23,173 nt of DNA from Melioribacteraceae bacterium (GTDB lineage Bacteria > Bacteroidota > Ignavibacteria > Ignavibacteriales > Melioribacteraceae). The stretch is taken from positions 1 through 23,173 of the forward strand of contig JAQICK010000070.1 in the NCBI GenBank assembly GCA_027858595.1. The letters are read 5' to 3'. Below the pieces are notes generated by a model that worked only from the letters and a program-made list of their open reading frames with translations, did not search any database and was not told where the DNA came from. Position numbers and translations under genes: made by a program. The first letter of the stretch is position 1. Every line of letters starts with the position of its first letter. This document shows positions 1 to 8,385 of this stretch, one piece after another.

Positions 1-190
1 TCCACCTTACTAATATAAGGTGCTAACTAATTAAAGAATGTGAGACCGTTTCTTAATTTACCGACATTGTTTTGTAGTCCCGTGGTGTTTAACGGTAAGA
101 AATCCCTGACTATTCACAAGATTTACATTCTGTGAGCTTACGGTTCTCACACACGACAAACTATGTCGGGATTCGAAATGACAGATTCTT
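1..190. repeat. Cluster of inverted repeats, no gene
   Basis: No convincing coding frame is seen here. Several inverted repeats are: CACCTTA/TAAGGTG (3-9 with 16-22, six-base loop), TGTGAG/CTCACA (131-136 with 146-151), CCGACAT/ATGTCGG (61-67 with 163-169), and TGTGAGACCGT (39-49), which can also pair with ACGGTTCTCACA (140-151) apart from one bulged base. The end, ATTCGAAATGACA (171-183), resembles the terminal part of dispersed bacterial repeats that begin TGTCATTTCG. It could be the end of a repeat element or a structured RNA. The window edge cuts it, so its left limit is unknown. Confidence 0.4.
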
Positions 191-191
191 T

Positions 192-656
192 TTATACATT
201 GCTTGTGCTTACTACTAATTTTTCAGACGGTCTATCTATAAATCCAACAACTAAACCGTAAACCAAATGAGCCATTAAACTTGCAGATGCCATAAGTAAC
301 GAGCCAGAAAACAATCCATCAAAAAAGCTCATTCCATTCATTACAGACATCATTGGCATTACCATTACTTGTGCGATGAACCATGGTAGAATACCATAAA
401 CAGCTCCACGAATTAGTGGATTATTTATTTTTATTTTTTTTATAAAAAAGTACTCGTAACCAATTGCCAAAATTGTTCCAACCATGAAGTGCATTCCCCA
501 ACCGATAATCAAATTTCCACCAAACATTGATGCTAGCATTTTAGGAACATTCATTTGAATTCCCATAATGTTTCCCATCATCATAAATGCTGTCATTCCA
601 ATAGTTCCTATTAAACCAGCTAATATTGCTCTAGATAAGTGTGCATTCTTGTTCAT
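192..656 (-). CDS. Small multi-pass membrane protein (DUF6789-like)
   Basis: This is a 154-residue membrane protein of unknown function. It shows about four hydrophobic segments: near residues 7-30, 45-65, 80-105 and 115-140. A basic loop (KKIKINN) sits between the second and third. Methionine and glycine are abundant (MTAFMMMGNIMG, VMVMPMMSVMNGM), as in the uncharacterised DUF6789-type family, which I assign from memory of its style only. The start at 656 is chosen because GGAG lies seven bases upstream. A longer frame back to 758 would add a charged, non-conserved stretch and pass through the likely promoter. It is divergent from recQ. No transport or enzymatic motif is seen. Confidence 0.7.
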   Translation of the reverse strand: MNKNAHLSRAILAGLIGTIGMTAFMMMGNIMGIQMNVPKMLASMFGGNLIIGWGMHFMVGTILAIGYEYFFIKKIKINNPLIRGAVYGILPWFIAQVMVMPMMSVMNGMSFFDGLFSGSLLMASASLMAHLVYGLVVGFIDRPSEKLVVSTSNV

Positions 657-692
657 TTTATTTCTCCGTTTTATTTTTATTAAATGTTTATT

Positions 693-700
693 CAAATCTA
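693..700 (-). promoter_or_regulatory. Candidate -7 element for the membrane protein gene
   Basis: The minus strand reads TAGATTTG, matching the Bacteroidota -7 consensus TAnnTTTG, about 37 bases before the ATG at 656. A TTG lies upstream, but 24 bases away rather than the usual 19-21, so the match is only partial. Confidence 0.3.
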
Positions 701-882
701 GTTTGTGAACGGAAAGAAAACTGTCAAGTGGCCGATAGTTATTGCCTGCACTGCTCATTATTGTGTAAGCTATGTGACATGTTTATGTTTTTTTGCACAG
801 ATTCAACGGAGTAATGTTTCAAATTACGTTAAGAGGATAATATTCATTGTTACGGATTCAAATAAAATTATTAAATTTGGAT

Positions 883-3054
883 ATGATAAAAAAAGCAGAA
901 GGCATACTTAAAAAAATATTTGGATATAATTCATTTCGTCCCTTACAAAAAGAAGTAATCCAAAATATACTTTCAAAAAAAGATACTTTGGTTATAATGC
1001 CCACGGGTGGCGGTAAATCGCTAACCTATCAAATACCAGGATTAATATTTGATGGGATTACAATTGTTGTATCACCTCTAATTTCCTTGATGAAGGACCA
1101 AGTTGAGCAGTTAAAAGAGTTGGGTGTTAATTCATTATTCCTAAATAGTTCTTTAAGTAAATTGGATTATGAATACAATGTTGAGCAAATAAGAAAAAGT
1201 GAAGTGCAACTACTCTATGTTGCTCCTGAAACCTTATTGCTCGAAAGAACGATTGAGTTGCTTGAAAAACTTAACGTTGATTGTATAACTATTGATGAAG
1301 CACATTGTATCTCCGAGTGGGGACATGATTTCCGTCCAGTTTATAGAGAAATTGCATCATTAAAACCGAAGTTCCCCAAAGCTATATTTGTTGCTCTAAC
1401 TGCTACAGCCACTCCGCAAGTACAAAATGATATTGCAAATAATCTGCAATTAAAAACATCAAACCGATTTATAGCCAGTTTTAATAGGGATAATCTTTTT
1501 TTACAAGTTGTAGAAAAAACATTTCCGCTAAAGCAAACGCTGAATTTTCTTGATAAGCATAAAAATCAATCTGGAATAATTTATTGTTTTTCACGCAACC
1601 AAGTAGATGAACTTTATGAAGAGTTGAACGAACGAGGTTTTTCTGTTAAGCCATACCACGCTGGGCTTTCGGATAAAGATCGTATGCAAAATCAAGAAAA
1701 ATTTATTAAAGACGATATCTCAATTATTGTTGCAACGGTTGCGTTTGGAATGGGAATAAACAAGCCAAATGTTAGATTTGTAATTCACTACGATTTACCC
1801 AAAAATATTGAATCTTATTATCAAGAGATTGGACGTGCTGGTCGTGATGGCTTACAGGCGGATTGCCTTCTCCTATTTGGCTATGGCGATATAAGAAAAA
1901 TCAATTATTTTATTGACCAGAAAGAGGGGAGAGAGAAATTAGTTGCAAAACAACATTTGGATAAGTTAGTTCGTTATGCTGAAACATATAGTTTTAGAAC
2001 AAATCCGTTATTAACATATTTTGGTGAAGATTATTCTGAAGAAAATTGTGGAATTTGTGATAACTGCACCCGTGAAAATAAGGACTTAGTTGATATCACA
2101 ATTGAACCTCAAAAGTTTATGAGTTGTGTTAAAAGAACTGGTGAGTTTTTTGGAGCAATGCACATAGTTGATGTTCTGTTAGGCTCAAAGAACCAAAAGG
2201 TACTTGATAAAAGACATGATGAACTCTCTACTTACGGAATTGGGAAAGAACATCCTCGAGATGTTTGGCTTTCCATTTCGCAGCAGTTAATTGTAAGAAA
2301 TTATTTATCCAAAGATTTAGATTATGGGAGTTTAAAAATAAAAGAGGCTGGATACGCTGTATTAAAAGGGGAAGAAAAGGTTTCTGGAAAACTAGAAGTG
2401 AAAACAAAATTTGAAAAGAAGAGCATTACATCAGTCAATTATGATAAAAAACTCTTTGGAATCCTCCGTACAGCTCGGAAAAATATTGCAGATAAAAATG
2501 GTTTGCCACCGTATGCAATATTTCCTGATAAAACATTAATTGAAATGGCGGCATTCTATCCGCAATCCGAAAAGGATATGTTAAACACTCATGGAGTTGG
2601 TGAAGCAAAGTTTAATAAATATGGTGCAAAATTTATTCTCTTTATTTCAAACTATTGTAAGAAATTTAACATACAAATTGCTTCTCCAGTATTATCAACC
2701 AAACCGAAAGAAAAAGTAGTGGGAGCAAAAAAACTTAGGCATGAAATTATAGGAAACGATTTGAATTCCGGAAAATCTGTTGATGAAATTATAAAAGAGT
2801 ACAGCATTAAAATTGACACATTTATTGAGCACTTGCTAAAATATAATAACTCAGTAGCTCCAATAAATCCAGAGGGATTATTCAAATACTTGAACTGTAA
2901 TAAGCAAACACAACAAGAGGTTCTAAAACAGTTTGAAAAATTGGGGGATGAATTTCTTCGTCCAGTTTTTGAAGTAATGGACGACAAAGTTACTTATCTC
3001 GAATTGAAAATATTACGACTTAGTTATTTGTATCAAAAGAGCAAAGTAATTTAA
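883..3054 (+). CDS. recQ: ATP-dependent DNA helicase RecQ
   Basis: RecQ is a 3'-5' superfamily 2 helicase that unwinds DNA for RecJ in RecF-type recombination and fork repair. The protein has 723 residues from the ATG at 883. The Q-motif region is FRPLQKEVI. Walker A is PTGGGKS (40-46), the DEAH box is at 138-141, and the C-terminal helicase motifs include ATVAFGMGINK and QEIGRAGRDG. An RQC winged-helix domain follows, then an HRDC domain (about 510-600) and a C-terminal helix-turn-helix tail typical of Bacteroidota-type RecQ. The zinc site keeps CGICDNC (Cys389, 392, 395), but the position of the first ligand is Phe371 (YSFR where E. coli has QTCRR). An upstream TTG at 847 would add 12 unconserved residues. 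TAAATTTG at 872-879 resembles a -7 element, so a nearly leaderless transcript is possible. Confidence 0.95.
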   Translation: MIKKAEGILKKIFGYNSFRPLQKEVIQNILSKKDTLVIMPTGGGKSLTYQIPGLIFDGITIVVSPLISLMKDQVEQLKELGVNSLFLNSSLSKLDYEYNVEQIRKSEVQLLYVAPETLLLERTIELLEKLNVDCITIDEAHCISEWGHDFRPVYREIASLKPKFPKAIFVALTATATPQVQNDIANNLQLKTSNRFIASFNRDNLFLQVVEKTFPLKQTLNFLDKHKNQSGIIYCFSRNQVDELYEELNERGFSVKPYHAGLSDKDRMQNQEKFIKDDISIIVATVAFGMGINKPNVRFVIHYDLPKNIESYYQEIGRAGRDGLQADCLLLFGYGDIRKINYFIDQKEGREKLVAKQHLDKLVRYAETYSFRTNPLLTYFGEDYSEENCGICDNCTRENKDLVDITIEPQKFMSCVKRTGEFFGAMHIVDVLLGSKNQKVLDKRHDELSTYGIGKEHPRDVWLSISQQLIVRNYLSKDLDYGSLKIKEAGYAVLKGEEKVSGKLEVKTKFEKKSITSVNYDKKLFGILRTARKNIADKNGLPPYAIFPDKTLIEMAAFYPQSEKDMLNTHGVGEAKFNKYGAKFILFISNYCKKFNIQIASPVLSTKPKEKVVGAKKLRHEIIGNDLNSGKSVDEIIKEYSIKIDTFIEHLLKYNNSVAPINPEGLFKYLNCNKQTQQEVLKQFEKLGDEFLRPVFEVMDDKVTYLELKILRLSYLYQKSKVI

Positions 3055-3827
3055 AATGCTATAGCATTTATTATCACAAATAAAATACCATATATAAATT
3101 CAGCTATTCCAATTTGCACAACTTTTTTTGTGAAATTAAACTTAGAAAATCCTATCATTGACCGAAAAAGAATTAAAAGCGAACCCAAAATTGATAACGC
3201 TGGTAGTAAATTATTGATCGCAAAGTAAATAACTATAAGTGTGAAAAATCCGTTTGCCATGAGCGTTGGCAAAGGAGAAAAATATTTTCCTTTTGCCTCT
3301 TTAACCTTTGCATTTATATAAAAAATTGTTGGTACCGAACGACTCAACAAAAGTATTCCAAAAACCAAAACGTTAAATGAAAAAGTATCATCCATTAAAA
3401 CAATAGAAATTGACATTGAAGTGAGAGCTATGGCAGGAATAAATTCAAACAATAATTCTCTGGCTTTTCCAATATGATCAAGAAATAAAAAGAGAAGCAT
3501 TAGCATAAGACCAATAGTAAAAGGTATTAGTAGTATTAATTCTGTGTTGGAAATTAAATGTAAAAAGAATAGAATAACCACAACGAAATAGATAGCAAGA
3601 ACTTTTTTTGCGGATGATTTTAAATAAGTTGGACCAGAATTGGTGAAAATTATTTGAATTGATTGTTTTGAAAGGAAAAGAATAAAGGCACTTAGAGCAA
3701 ATATCAATCCATTAATTGAAAATGCTACTAACAAAGAAAGAATTAAAGGCTCTAAAACAAAACCCCAAGAACCGTGTTCTTTTGGAAAGGCTACTTTTTT
3801 AAGTACCGCCAATTTATTTTCCTGCAT
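3051..3827 (-). CDS. YwiC-like integral membrane protein
   Basis: This 258-residue, almost wholly hydrophobic protein has roughly eight membrane segments. The N-terminal signature FPKEHGSWGFVLEP (residues 14-27) is diagnostic of the YwiC-like family, whose biochemical role is unknown. In Bacillus, ywiC lies in the nitrate-respiration region, which says little about this genome. Its stop overlaps the convergent recQ stop by four bases, leaving no room for a separate terminator. The gene follows the methyltransferase after 28 bases and is probably last in the three-gene TauE-methyltransferase-YwiC operon. No ATP-binding or catalytic motif is visible. Confidence 0.8.
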   Translation of the reverse strand: MQENKLAVLKKVAFPKEHGSWGFVLEPLILSLLVAFSINGLIFALSAFILFLSKQSIQIIFTNSGPTYLKSSAKKVLAIYFVVVILFFLHLISNTELILLIPFTIGLMLMLLFLFLDHIGKARELLFEFIPAIALTSMSISIVLMDDTFSFNVLVFGILLLSRSVPTIFYINAKVKEAKGKYFSPLPTLMANGFFTLIVIYFAINNLLPALSILGSLLILFRSMIGFSKFNFTKKVVQIGIAEFIYGILFVIINAIAF

Positions 3828-3855
3828 TAAAATTCCACAGTGAAAAAATTTAAAA

Positions 3856-4467
3856 TCATCTAATTCTTACAACATGCGATGTGCCATGCACACCTATTTT
3901 CTCTTGAAGTATTTCCATTCCAAGTGTTTCAACTAAACCGTATATGCCATTGTGTTTAACAAAATTGCGGTAATTGTTAAAGTGATCTCTCCCTGCAAGG
4001 AACTCTGCAATTCTATTGGAATACCCTCTTTTATTTTTGGGTTGAGGTATAAAATAATCCCCAATAATTATTTCGTTGGAAATTTCTCTCATTGCTTTCA
4101 GTACTGTTAATCTAACTTCATATGGCATTTCGTGTATTACGTAAGAGACTGTTGAGTAATCAAATTTTTCAGTGAAATGAAATTTTAATTCAGCGGCATC
4201 TGCGTGTAAAAATGATGCGTTATTCATATCTAAGTTTTTTAATTGCGAATTTGCAAACTTGATATTTCTTGAAGAAAGATCAACGCCAATCACTTTCGGA
4301 AATTTTTCTGCTGCTTGAAAAACAAACCGCCCAGTTCCTGTACCAATATCTATAATAGATGAATTAGGATTCATCATTGCTCGCATAATTCTGAAAGTAC
4401 AATCTTGATTAGGGGCAATTACTTTATCGTAAAATTTGCCATCGTACCAGTGAAATTTATTTTCCAT
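3856..4467 (-). CDS. Class I SAM-dependent methyltransferase
   Basis: A 203-residue Rossmann-fold methyltransferase. Motif I is DIGTGTGRF (40-48), followed by the acidic end of strand beta2 in GVDLSS (Asp63), which binds SAM ribose, then HADAAEL and the motif-IV-like FDYSTVSYVIHEM. It resembles the UbiE/Methyltransf_11/25 type. The substrate is unknown: there is no membrane segment and no zinc or RNA-binding domain. The ATG follows the TauE stop directly (TAAATG), indicating translational coupling. Grouping with a sulfite-exporter-type permease and a YwiC-like protein suggests a small-molecule role, but that is inference. Confidence 0.85.
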   Translation of the reverse strand: MENKFHWYDGKFYDKVIAPNQDCTFRIMRAMMNPNSSIIDIGTGTGRFVFQAAEKFPKVIGVDLSSRNIKFANSQLKNLDMNNASFLHADAAELKFHFTEKFDYSTVSYVIHEMPYEVRLTVLKAMREISNEIIIGDYFIPQPKNKRGYSNRIAEFLAGRDHFNNYRNFVKHNGIYGLVETLGMEILQEKIGVHGTSHVVRIR

Positions 4468-5217
4468 TTAAAACAATCCAAATAATTTAAGTGACATTAA
4501 GGTTACTGCGATAATTAAGATGATTTTAATAAATTTATCGCCACCTTTTATTGAAAATTTAACTCCCCACCAAGCTCCAATCATATTTCCACTTGCTAAT
4601 AAAATACCATACCCCCAATCAACATTGCCAGAGAGCACAAAAATTAACAATGCTGGAATTGTATAAATAAGCACTATAAAAACTTTATGCATATTCACAT
4701 TTACTAACGATTGTTTCATCAAATAATGAAGCGAAGCCATTAGTAAAAATCCAACTCCAACTTGAATAAATCCACCATAAAATCCAACTCCAAACATTGC
4801 GAGATAAACAAAAAAGTTCTGTTTTTTTGTTAGTTCAGAGACTGCTTCAATTGTTTTTTTTGGCAGGAGCATTGTAATAATAACGCCTATCATTACAATT
4901 CCAAGAATTATATCAAATGATTCATTACTAATATTTGTTGCAGAATATGCCCCAATAATTGCACCGGGAAGTGTAAAGAGAGCCAATTTAAAACTTAACT
5001 TGAACTTAGAATGATTTTCATTCTTGAACGAAAAAACAGCAGAGATATTTTGGAATAATATTGCAATTCTGTTAGTTCCATTTGCAACAGAACCATCCAA
5101 GCCTAGAAAAAGAAGCATTGGTAATGATAATACAGATCCACCACCAGCATTTACATTTAACACTCCAGCAATTATTCCAAAAAAGAAGAGTAGAACTAAT
5201 TGAAAAATTTCGGGCAT
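4468..5217 (-). CDS. TauE/SafE family permease
   Basis: A 249-residue membrane protein of the TauE/SafE family (sulfite exporter and related anion permeases). Family features include the N-terminal segment with GIIAGVLNVNAGGGSVLSLPMLL (glycine-rich GGG turn), then GTNRIAILFQNISAVFSF, and the second half-repeat GFYGGFIQVGVGFLLMA. About eight membrane segments are seen, in the usual two pseudo-repeats. The length is normal. The ATG at 5217 is the first in frame. It heads the minus-strand operon with a methyltransferase and YwiC-like protein and is divergent from the histidine kinase across a 79-base gap. The substrate cannot be told from sequence. Confidence 0.88.
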   Translation of the reverse strand: MPEIFQLVLLFFFGIIAGVLNVNAGGGSVLSLPMLLFLGLDGSVANGTNRIAILFQNISAVFSFKNENHSKFKLSFKLALFTLPGAIIGAYSATNISNESFDIILGIVMIGVIITMLLPKKTIEAVSELTKKQNFFVYLAMFGVGFYGGFIQVGVGFLLMASLHYLMKQSLVNVNMHKVFIVLIYTIPALLIFVLSGNVDWGYGILLASGNMIGAWWGVKFSIKGGDKFIKIILIIAVTLMSLKLFGLF

Positions 5218-5262
5218 ATTTATATTTCAGATATTTATTATTATTTAATGTATTTTAAAAAA

Positions 5263-5270
5263 CAAATTTA
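5263..5270 (-). promoter_or_regulatory. Candidate -7 element for the TauE operon
   Basis: The minus strand reads TAAATTTG, matching TAnnTTTG, about 46 bases before the TauE ATG, in the divergent gap with the kinase gene. No clear -33 TTG lies at the right distance, so this is tentative. Confidence 0.25.
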
Positions 5271-5296
5271 CCAATAAATTATTTAATAGGTTTATT

Positions 5297-6514
5297 ATGG
5301 AAGAACTTGAAAAACTTCGTATTGAAAATGAAAAACTGAGATCCATTGTAGCTGAGAAAAATTCAAATTCTATTTCCATTGCAGAGGAAAAGTATCAAAC
5401 TCTTTTTACTGAGTTAAAAGATGTTGTTTATGAAAGTACGCCAGAAGGTAAATTGTTAAATATTAACCCTTCTGGAGTTGAATTGTTTGGATACAGTTCC
5501 AAAGAAGAAATCTTAAAAATAGATATTGCCGAAGATCTGTATGTAGAACCTGATGAAAGACTTAAATTAATTGAGCAAATTGAAAAAGTAGGGTTTGTAA
5601 AAAATTATGAAATTAAAATTAGAGATAAAAACGGCAAGGAAATTATTGTTCTAGAAACCTCCTTCATGCTCAAGGATAATGAAGGTAAAGTTATTGGTTA
5701 TAGCGGAATAATACGTGATGTTACTGAAAGTAAAAAACAAGAAGAACTACTCAAAAAATATAATTTAGAACTTGCAGAAGTTAACGAACGGCTGAAAGTA
5801 TCTGAGAATAAGTTCAAGAATTTAAACGATGAAAAGGATAAGTTCTTTTCCATTATTGCACATGATTTAAAAAGTCCCTTCAATGCATTGCTAAATCTTT
5901 CCGAATTTCTAGTTGAAGATTTATCCGAACTCTCTCTTGATGAAATTAAGTCGTTTTCCAAAGAGATTAATAAAGCAGCTCATAGTGTTTATAATTTACT
6001 TCTTAATTTGTTGCAATGGGCACAAATTAGAACAGGAAGAATGAAAAGAACTCAAGAAAAAGTTGCTCTTTCAAGTTTACTTAATAACACAACAATACTT
6101 TTAGAAAATGTTGCGGCCAAGAAAAGCATTAAAATAATTAATGAAGTTGATAGCACAACCTTCTTTTATGGCGATAGAACAATGATTGGTTCTGTACTTC
6201 AAAATCTTATTTCAAATGCAATAAAATTTACTAAGCGAAACGGCAAAGTAATTGTCTCATCAAAAATTGAAGGAGATAAAATAATTGTTAGAGTTAGCGA
6301 TACAGGTATTGGAATAAGTGAGGAAAATATTCCTAAATTATTTAGACTTGATAATCACCTAACAACTGTTGGAACTGCTAATGAATCTGGAACTGGGCTT
6401 GGACTTATTTTGTGCAAGGAATTAGTTGAAAAAAACAATGGTGAAATTTGGGTTGAGAGCGAAGAACTAATTGGATCTACCTTTAGCTTTTCGCTTGATA
6501 AAACAGAGGTTTAG
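5297..6514 (+). CDS. Cytoplasmic PAS-domain sensor histidine kinase
   Basis: A 405-residue kinase without membrane segments. Order of parts: short coiled coil (1-30); PAS domain (about 31-142, ending in the PAC-like GYSGIIRDVTESK); second coiled coil (145-180); HisKA dimerisation domain with phospho-acceptor His189 in FSIIAHDLKSPF; HATPase_c with N-box NLISNAIKF (304-312), G1 box DTGIGIS (335-341) and G2 box GTGLGL (365-370). The PAS fold points to an intracellular signal, not identified here: no haem or flavin residues are obvious. No response regulator is adjacent, so it is an orphan kinase whose partner is elsewhere. It is divergent from the TauE operon; whether they are functionally linked is unknown. 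Confidence 0.92.
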   Translation: MEELEKLRIENEKLRSIVAEKNSNSISIAEEKYQTLFTELKDVVYESTPEGKLLNINPSGVELFGYSSKEEILKIDIAEDLYVEPDERLKLIEQIEKVGFVKNYEIKIRDKNGKEIIVLETSFMLKDNEGKVIGYSGIIRDVTESKKQEELLKKYNLELAEVNERLKVSENKFKNLNDEKDKFFSIIAHDLKSPFNALLNLSEFLVEDLSELSLDEIKSFSKEINKAAHSVYNLLLNLLQWAQIRTGRMKRTQEKVALSSLLNNTTILLENVAAKKSIKIINEVDSTTFFYGDRTMIGSVLQNLISNAIKFTKRNGKVIVSSKIEGDKIIVRVSDTGIGISEENIPKLFRLDNHLTTVGTANESGTGLGLILCKELVEKNNGEIWVESEELIGSTFSFSLDKTEV

Positions 6515-6515
6515 A

Positions 6516-6545
6516 ATAGAGAGGACTTTTTTATATCTTCTCTAT
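6516..6545. terminator. Shared hairpin between convergent genes
   Basis: ATAGAGA (6516-6522) pairs with TCTCTAT (6539-6545) around a 16-base loop containing a T run. It lies just after the kinase stop and before the end of the convergent small gene. The long loop and lack of a T tract after the stem make it a weak terminator candidate. Confidence 0.3.
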
Positions 6546-6559
6546 CCCACCAACATTCA

Positions 6560-6817
6560 CTAACCAGCCAATCTATTTCCTAAATAGATTATCTTTCTAA
6601 TAGAATCAAATTGTAAATATGGATAATCCTGGCGGATTGATTCAATTGCTTCAGTAGAACTTAAAGATTTGTTTCTTAATTCTCTAAATTTTTTCTTTAT
6701 CTGATAATCCCTCAGATTTTTTTCGTTAATTAAGTTTTTATCTTTTAGAAGATAAAAAATTTCATCACTGATTAAATCAGGAATAGGGTTTGCAAATTCG
6801 CGTTCTAATACTTCCAC
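6560..6817 (-). CDS. Unknown small helical protein
   Basis: An 85-residue soluble protein that I do not recognise. It is charged and probably helical, with KKKFRELRNKSLSSTEAIESIRQDYP in the middle; the last 40 residues look like a helix-turn-helix or sigma-region-4-like fold, but no family assignment is possible. The start is probably GTG at 6817, because GGGAG sits five bases upstream; another GTG at 6829 would add four residues and lacks such a site. An in-frame stop lies just above. Monocistronic, convergent with the kinase, and followed upstream by a long AT-rich gap. Confidence 0.5.
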   Translation of the reverse strand: MEVLEREFANPIPDLISDEIFYLLKDKNLINEKNLRDYQIKKKFRELRNKSLSSTEAIESIRQDYPYLQFDSIRKIIYLGNRLAG

Positions 6818-6829
6818 TTTAACTCCCAC

Positions 6830-7226
6830 AAATTAATGGATAATGATATTTTAAATTTCAGTTTTTAATAAATAAAATAATGTCACAAATGAGACACATA
6901 GTATAAAAATATCATCTATTCCTTTTCTTAGTTATGAAAGATAAACCGGTTTTAACAGGATTGTATTTGAATATTATTGAGAGTGAAACGAGTGAAATAA
7001 CAGTCAAAACTATAATTAAAAATAATTCCAAAATGGACCTCTACTGAGAAAATAAAATAATAATGGTAGAGATTTATTCTATAGTTTTTCCTTTGTTATT
7101 TAATGATGAGTTTAATTTGAATGCAATTTATTGAACAAAAATTTAAAATACAAGAAAATAGTTAGGTATAAATTTATCCCAAAATTTTCTGAAAAATTGT
7201 AATGCGACAAATATTTTACAGAAGTT
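6830..7226. other. AT-rich intergenic region with a palindrome
   Basis: Nearly 400 bases without a convincing gene. A 16-base imperfect palindrome, TGTCACAAATGAGACA (6881-6896, symmetric at TGTCnCAnnTGnGACA), lies about 65 bases before the small gene and looks like an operator. A 37-codon plus-strand frame (6934-7047) has no ribosome binding site, and an imperfect hairpin CTCTAC/GTAGAG (7039-7044 with 7066-7071) spans its end. The rest, after the ruvA stop, shows nothing clear. Confidence 0.4.
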
Positions 7227-7820
7227 TTATTTATTTAATAATGCCAATGAATTTTTAAGGAGAATTTCTAGAGTCGGACTTTCGGTGGCATCCAAAATAG
7301 TTCTTACAGCTTTTTCCGCAATTTTTGTATTGTACCCTAGCTGAGTTAAAGCAAGGATAGCATCTTTCTTAATTGCATAATTACTATCAGTAGCTGCTTC
7401 AAAACTGTCAGATGATTTTTCTACTTTATCCCTAAGTTCAATTATTAATCTTTCTCCAGTTTTTTTCCCAATACCAGGTATGGCAACTATTCTGCTCAAA
7501 TCATTATTACGTAACGCTGTGTGCAACTCATCTATCTGAATTCCCGATAGAATTGATTGTGCAGATTTAGGCCCCACACCATTAACAGCAATAAGTAATT
7601 GAAACATTTCCTTTTCAGCAAGTGTTGAAAAACCAAAAAGAATAAGTGCATCTTCGCGAACATTTAAATATGTATGAAGAGAAACTATTTGCTCACTATC
7701 TTTTGGTAATGATTCAAATGTAGAAATTGTAATATTAATTATATAGCCAACTCCATTAACATCTAGCATAATTTGTGTTGGCTTTTTTGAAATTATTTTT
7801 CCTGTAAGATATCCAATCAT
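7227..7820 (-). CDS. ruvA: Holliday junction branch-migration protein RuvA
   Basis: RuvA binds four-way DNA junctions as a tetramer and loads the RuvB motor. The 197-residue protein starts MIGYLTGKI, the usual opening of the OB-fold domain I (1-63). Domain II carries two helix-hairpin-helix motifs, around VNGVGPKSA (79-87) and IPGIGKKTGERL (114-125). A linker with EKSSDSFEAATDSN leads to the small C-terminal domain III (about 148-197) that contacts RuvB. Length and domain order are normal. It is last in recJ-yebC-ruvC-ruvA, eight bases after ruvC. ruvB is not in the window. Confidence 0.96.
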   Translation of the reverse strand: MIGYLTGKIISKKPTQIMLDVNGVGYIINITISTFESLPKDSEQIVSLHTYLNVREDALILFGFSTLAEKEMFQLLIAVNGVGPKSAQSILSGIQIDELHTALRNNDLSRIVAIPGIGKKTGERLIIELRDKVEKSSDSFEAATDSNYAIKKDAILALTQLGYNTKIAEKAVRTILDATESPTLEILLKNSLALLNK

Positions 7821-7828
7821 TATTTTTC

Positions 7829-8365
7829 CTATTGAATTATTTTATCTGGATTTGCTTCAATAAAATTTTTCCAGCTTCCACTTTTGTGCGAAAGAGAATC
7901 ATTTTTAAAAGCATGACAAATTGCAATTGCAATGGCGTCACTTTCGTCAGAAGATTCAAAATCATCTTTTAAGTTCATCAATTTTTTTATCATAAACTGA
8001 ACTTGGTCCTTTGATGCACCACCATTTCCTACAACGGATTTTTTAATTTCTCTTGGGGAATACTCGCTGATATCAAGTTTATGCTGCTGAGCTAAAAGTA
8101 AGGAAATTCCTCTTACGTACCCAATTTTTAAAAGGGACTGAACGTTTTTACTAAAGAATGCTGTTTCAATTGCAAAATGAGAAGGTTTGTAAAACTTAAT
8201 TAATTTTTCAAGTTCAACATAAATTACTTCTAATCGAGGAGGAATTTCTTTGATACTTGGAGTTTTAATTATTCCAGAATGGATATAATTAAGCATGTTG
8301 TTTTCGTATTTAATAATCCCGAAACCAGTTACTATGGTTCCGGGATCAACTCCAATAATTATCAT
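7829..8365 (-). CDS. ruvC: Holliday junction resolvase RuvC
   Basis: RuvC cuts Holliday junctions symmetrically as a dimer after RuvAB branch migration. The RNase-H-like fold is shown by GVDPGT (Asp7), the second acidic residue in FAIETAFF (Glu67), and the C-terminal pair in SSDESDAIAIAICHA (Asp140, Asp143); all four metal-binding carboxylates are present. GNGGASKDQVQ (113-123) is the usual conserved basic loop. The 178 residues are normal in length, with a slightly long tail. The ATG lies 20 bases after yebC and the gene is followed by ruvA, the standard arrangement. Confidence 0.96.
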   Translation of the reverse strand: MIIIGVDPGTIVTGFGIIKYENNMLNYIHSGIIKTPSIKEIPPRLEVIYVELEKLIKFYKPSHFAIETAFFSKNVQSLLKIGYVRGISLLLAQQHKLDISEYSPREIKKSVVGNGGASKDQVQFMIKKLMNLKDDFESSDESDAIAIAICHAFKNDSLSHKSGSWKNFIEANPDKIIQ

Positions 8366-8385
8366 AATGTAATTTGAAAATTGGT

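Noticed and set aside
1..190. CRISPR array
   Set aside because: The repeats are inverted and of differing sequence, without regular spacing or spacers.
705..911. Plus-strand frame overlapping the recQ start
   Set aside because: It covers the divergent promoter region, has no family features and runs into recQ in another frame.
6934..7047. 37-codon plus-strand frame (MKDKPVLTGLYLN...)
   Set aside because: No ribosome binding site, no recognisable family and low-complexity codon content; likely chance in AT-rich DNA.
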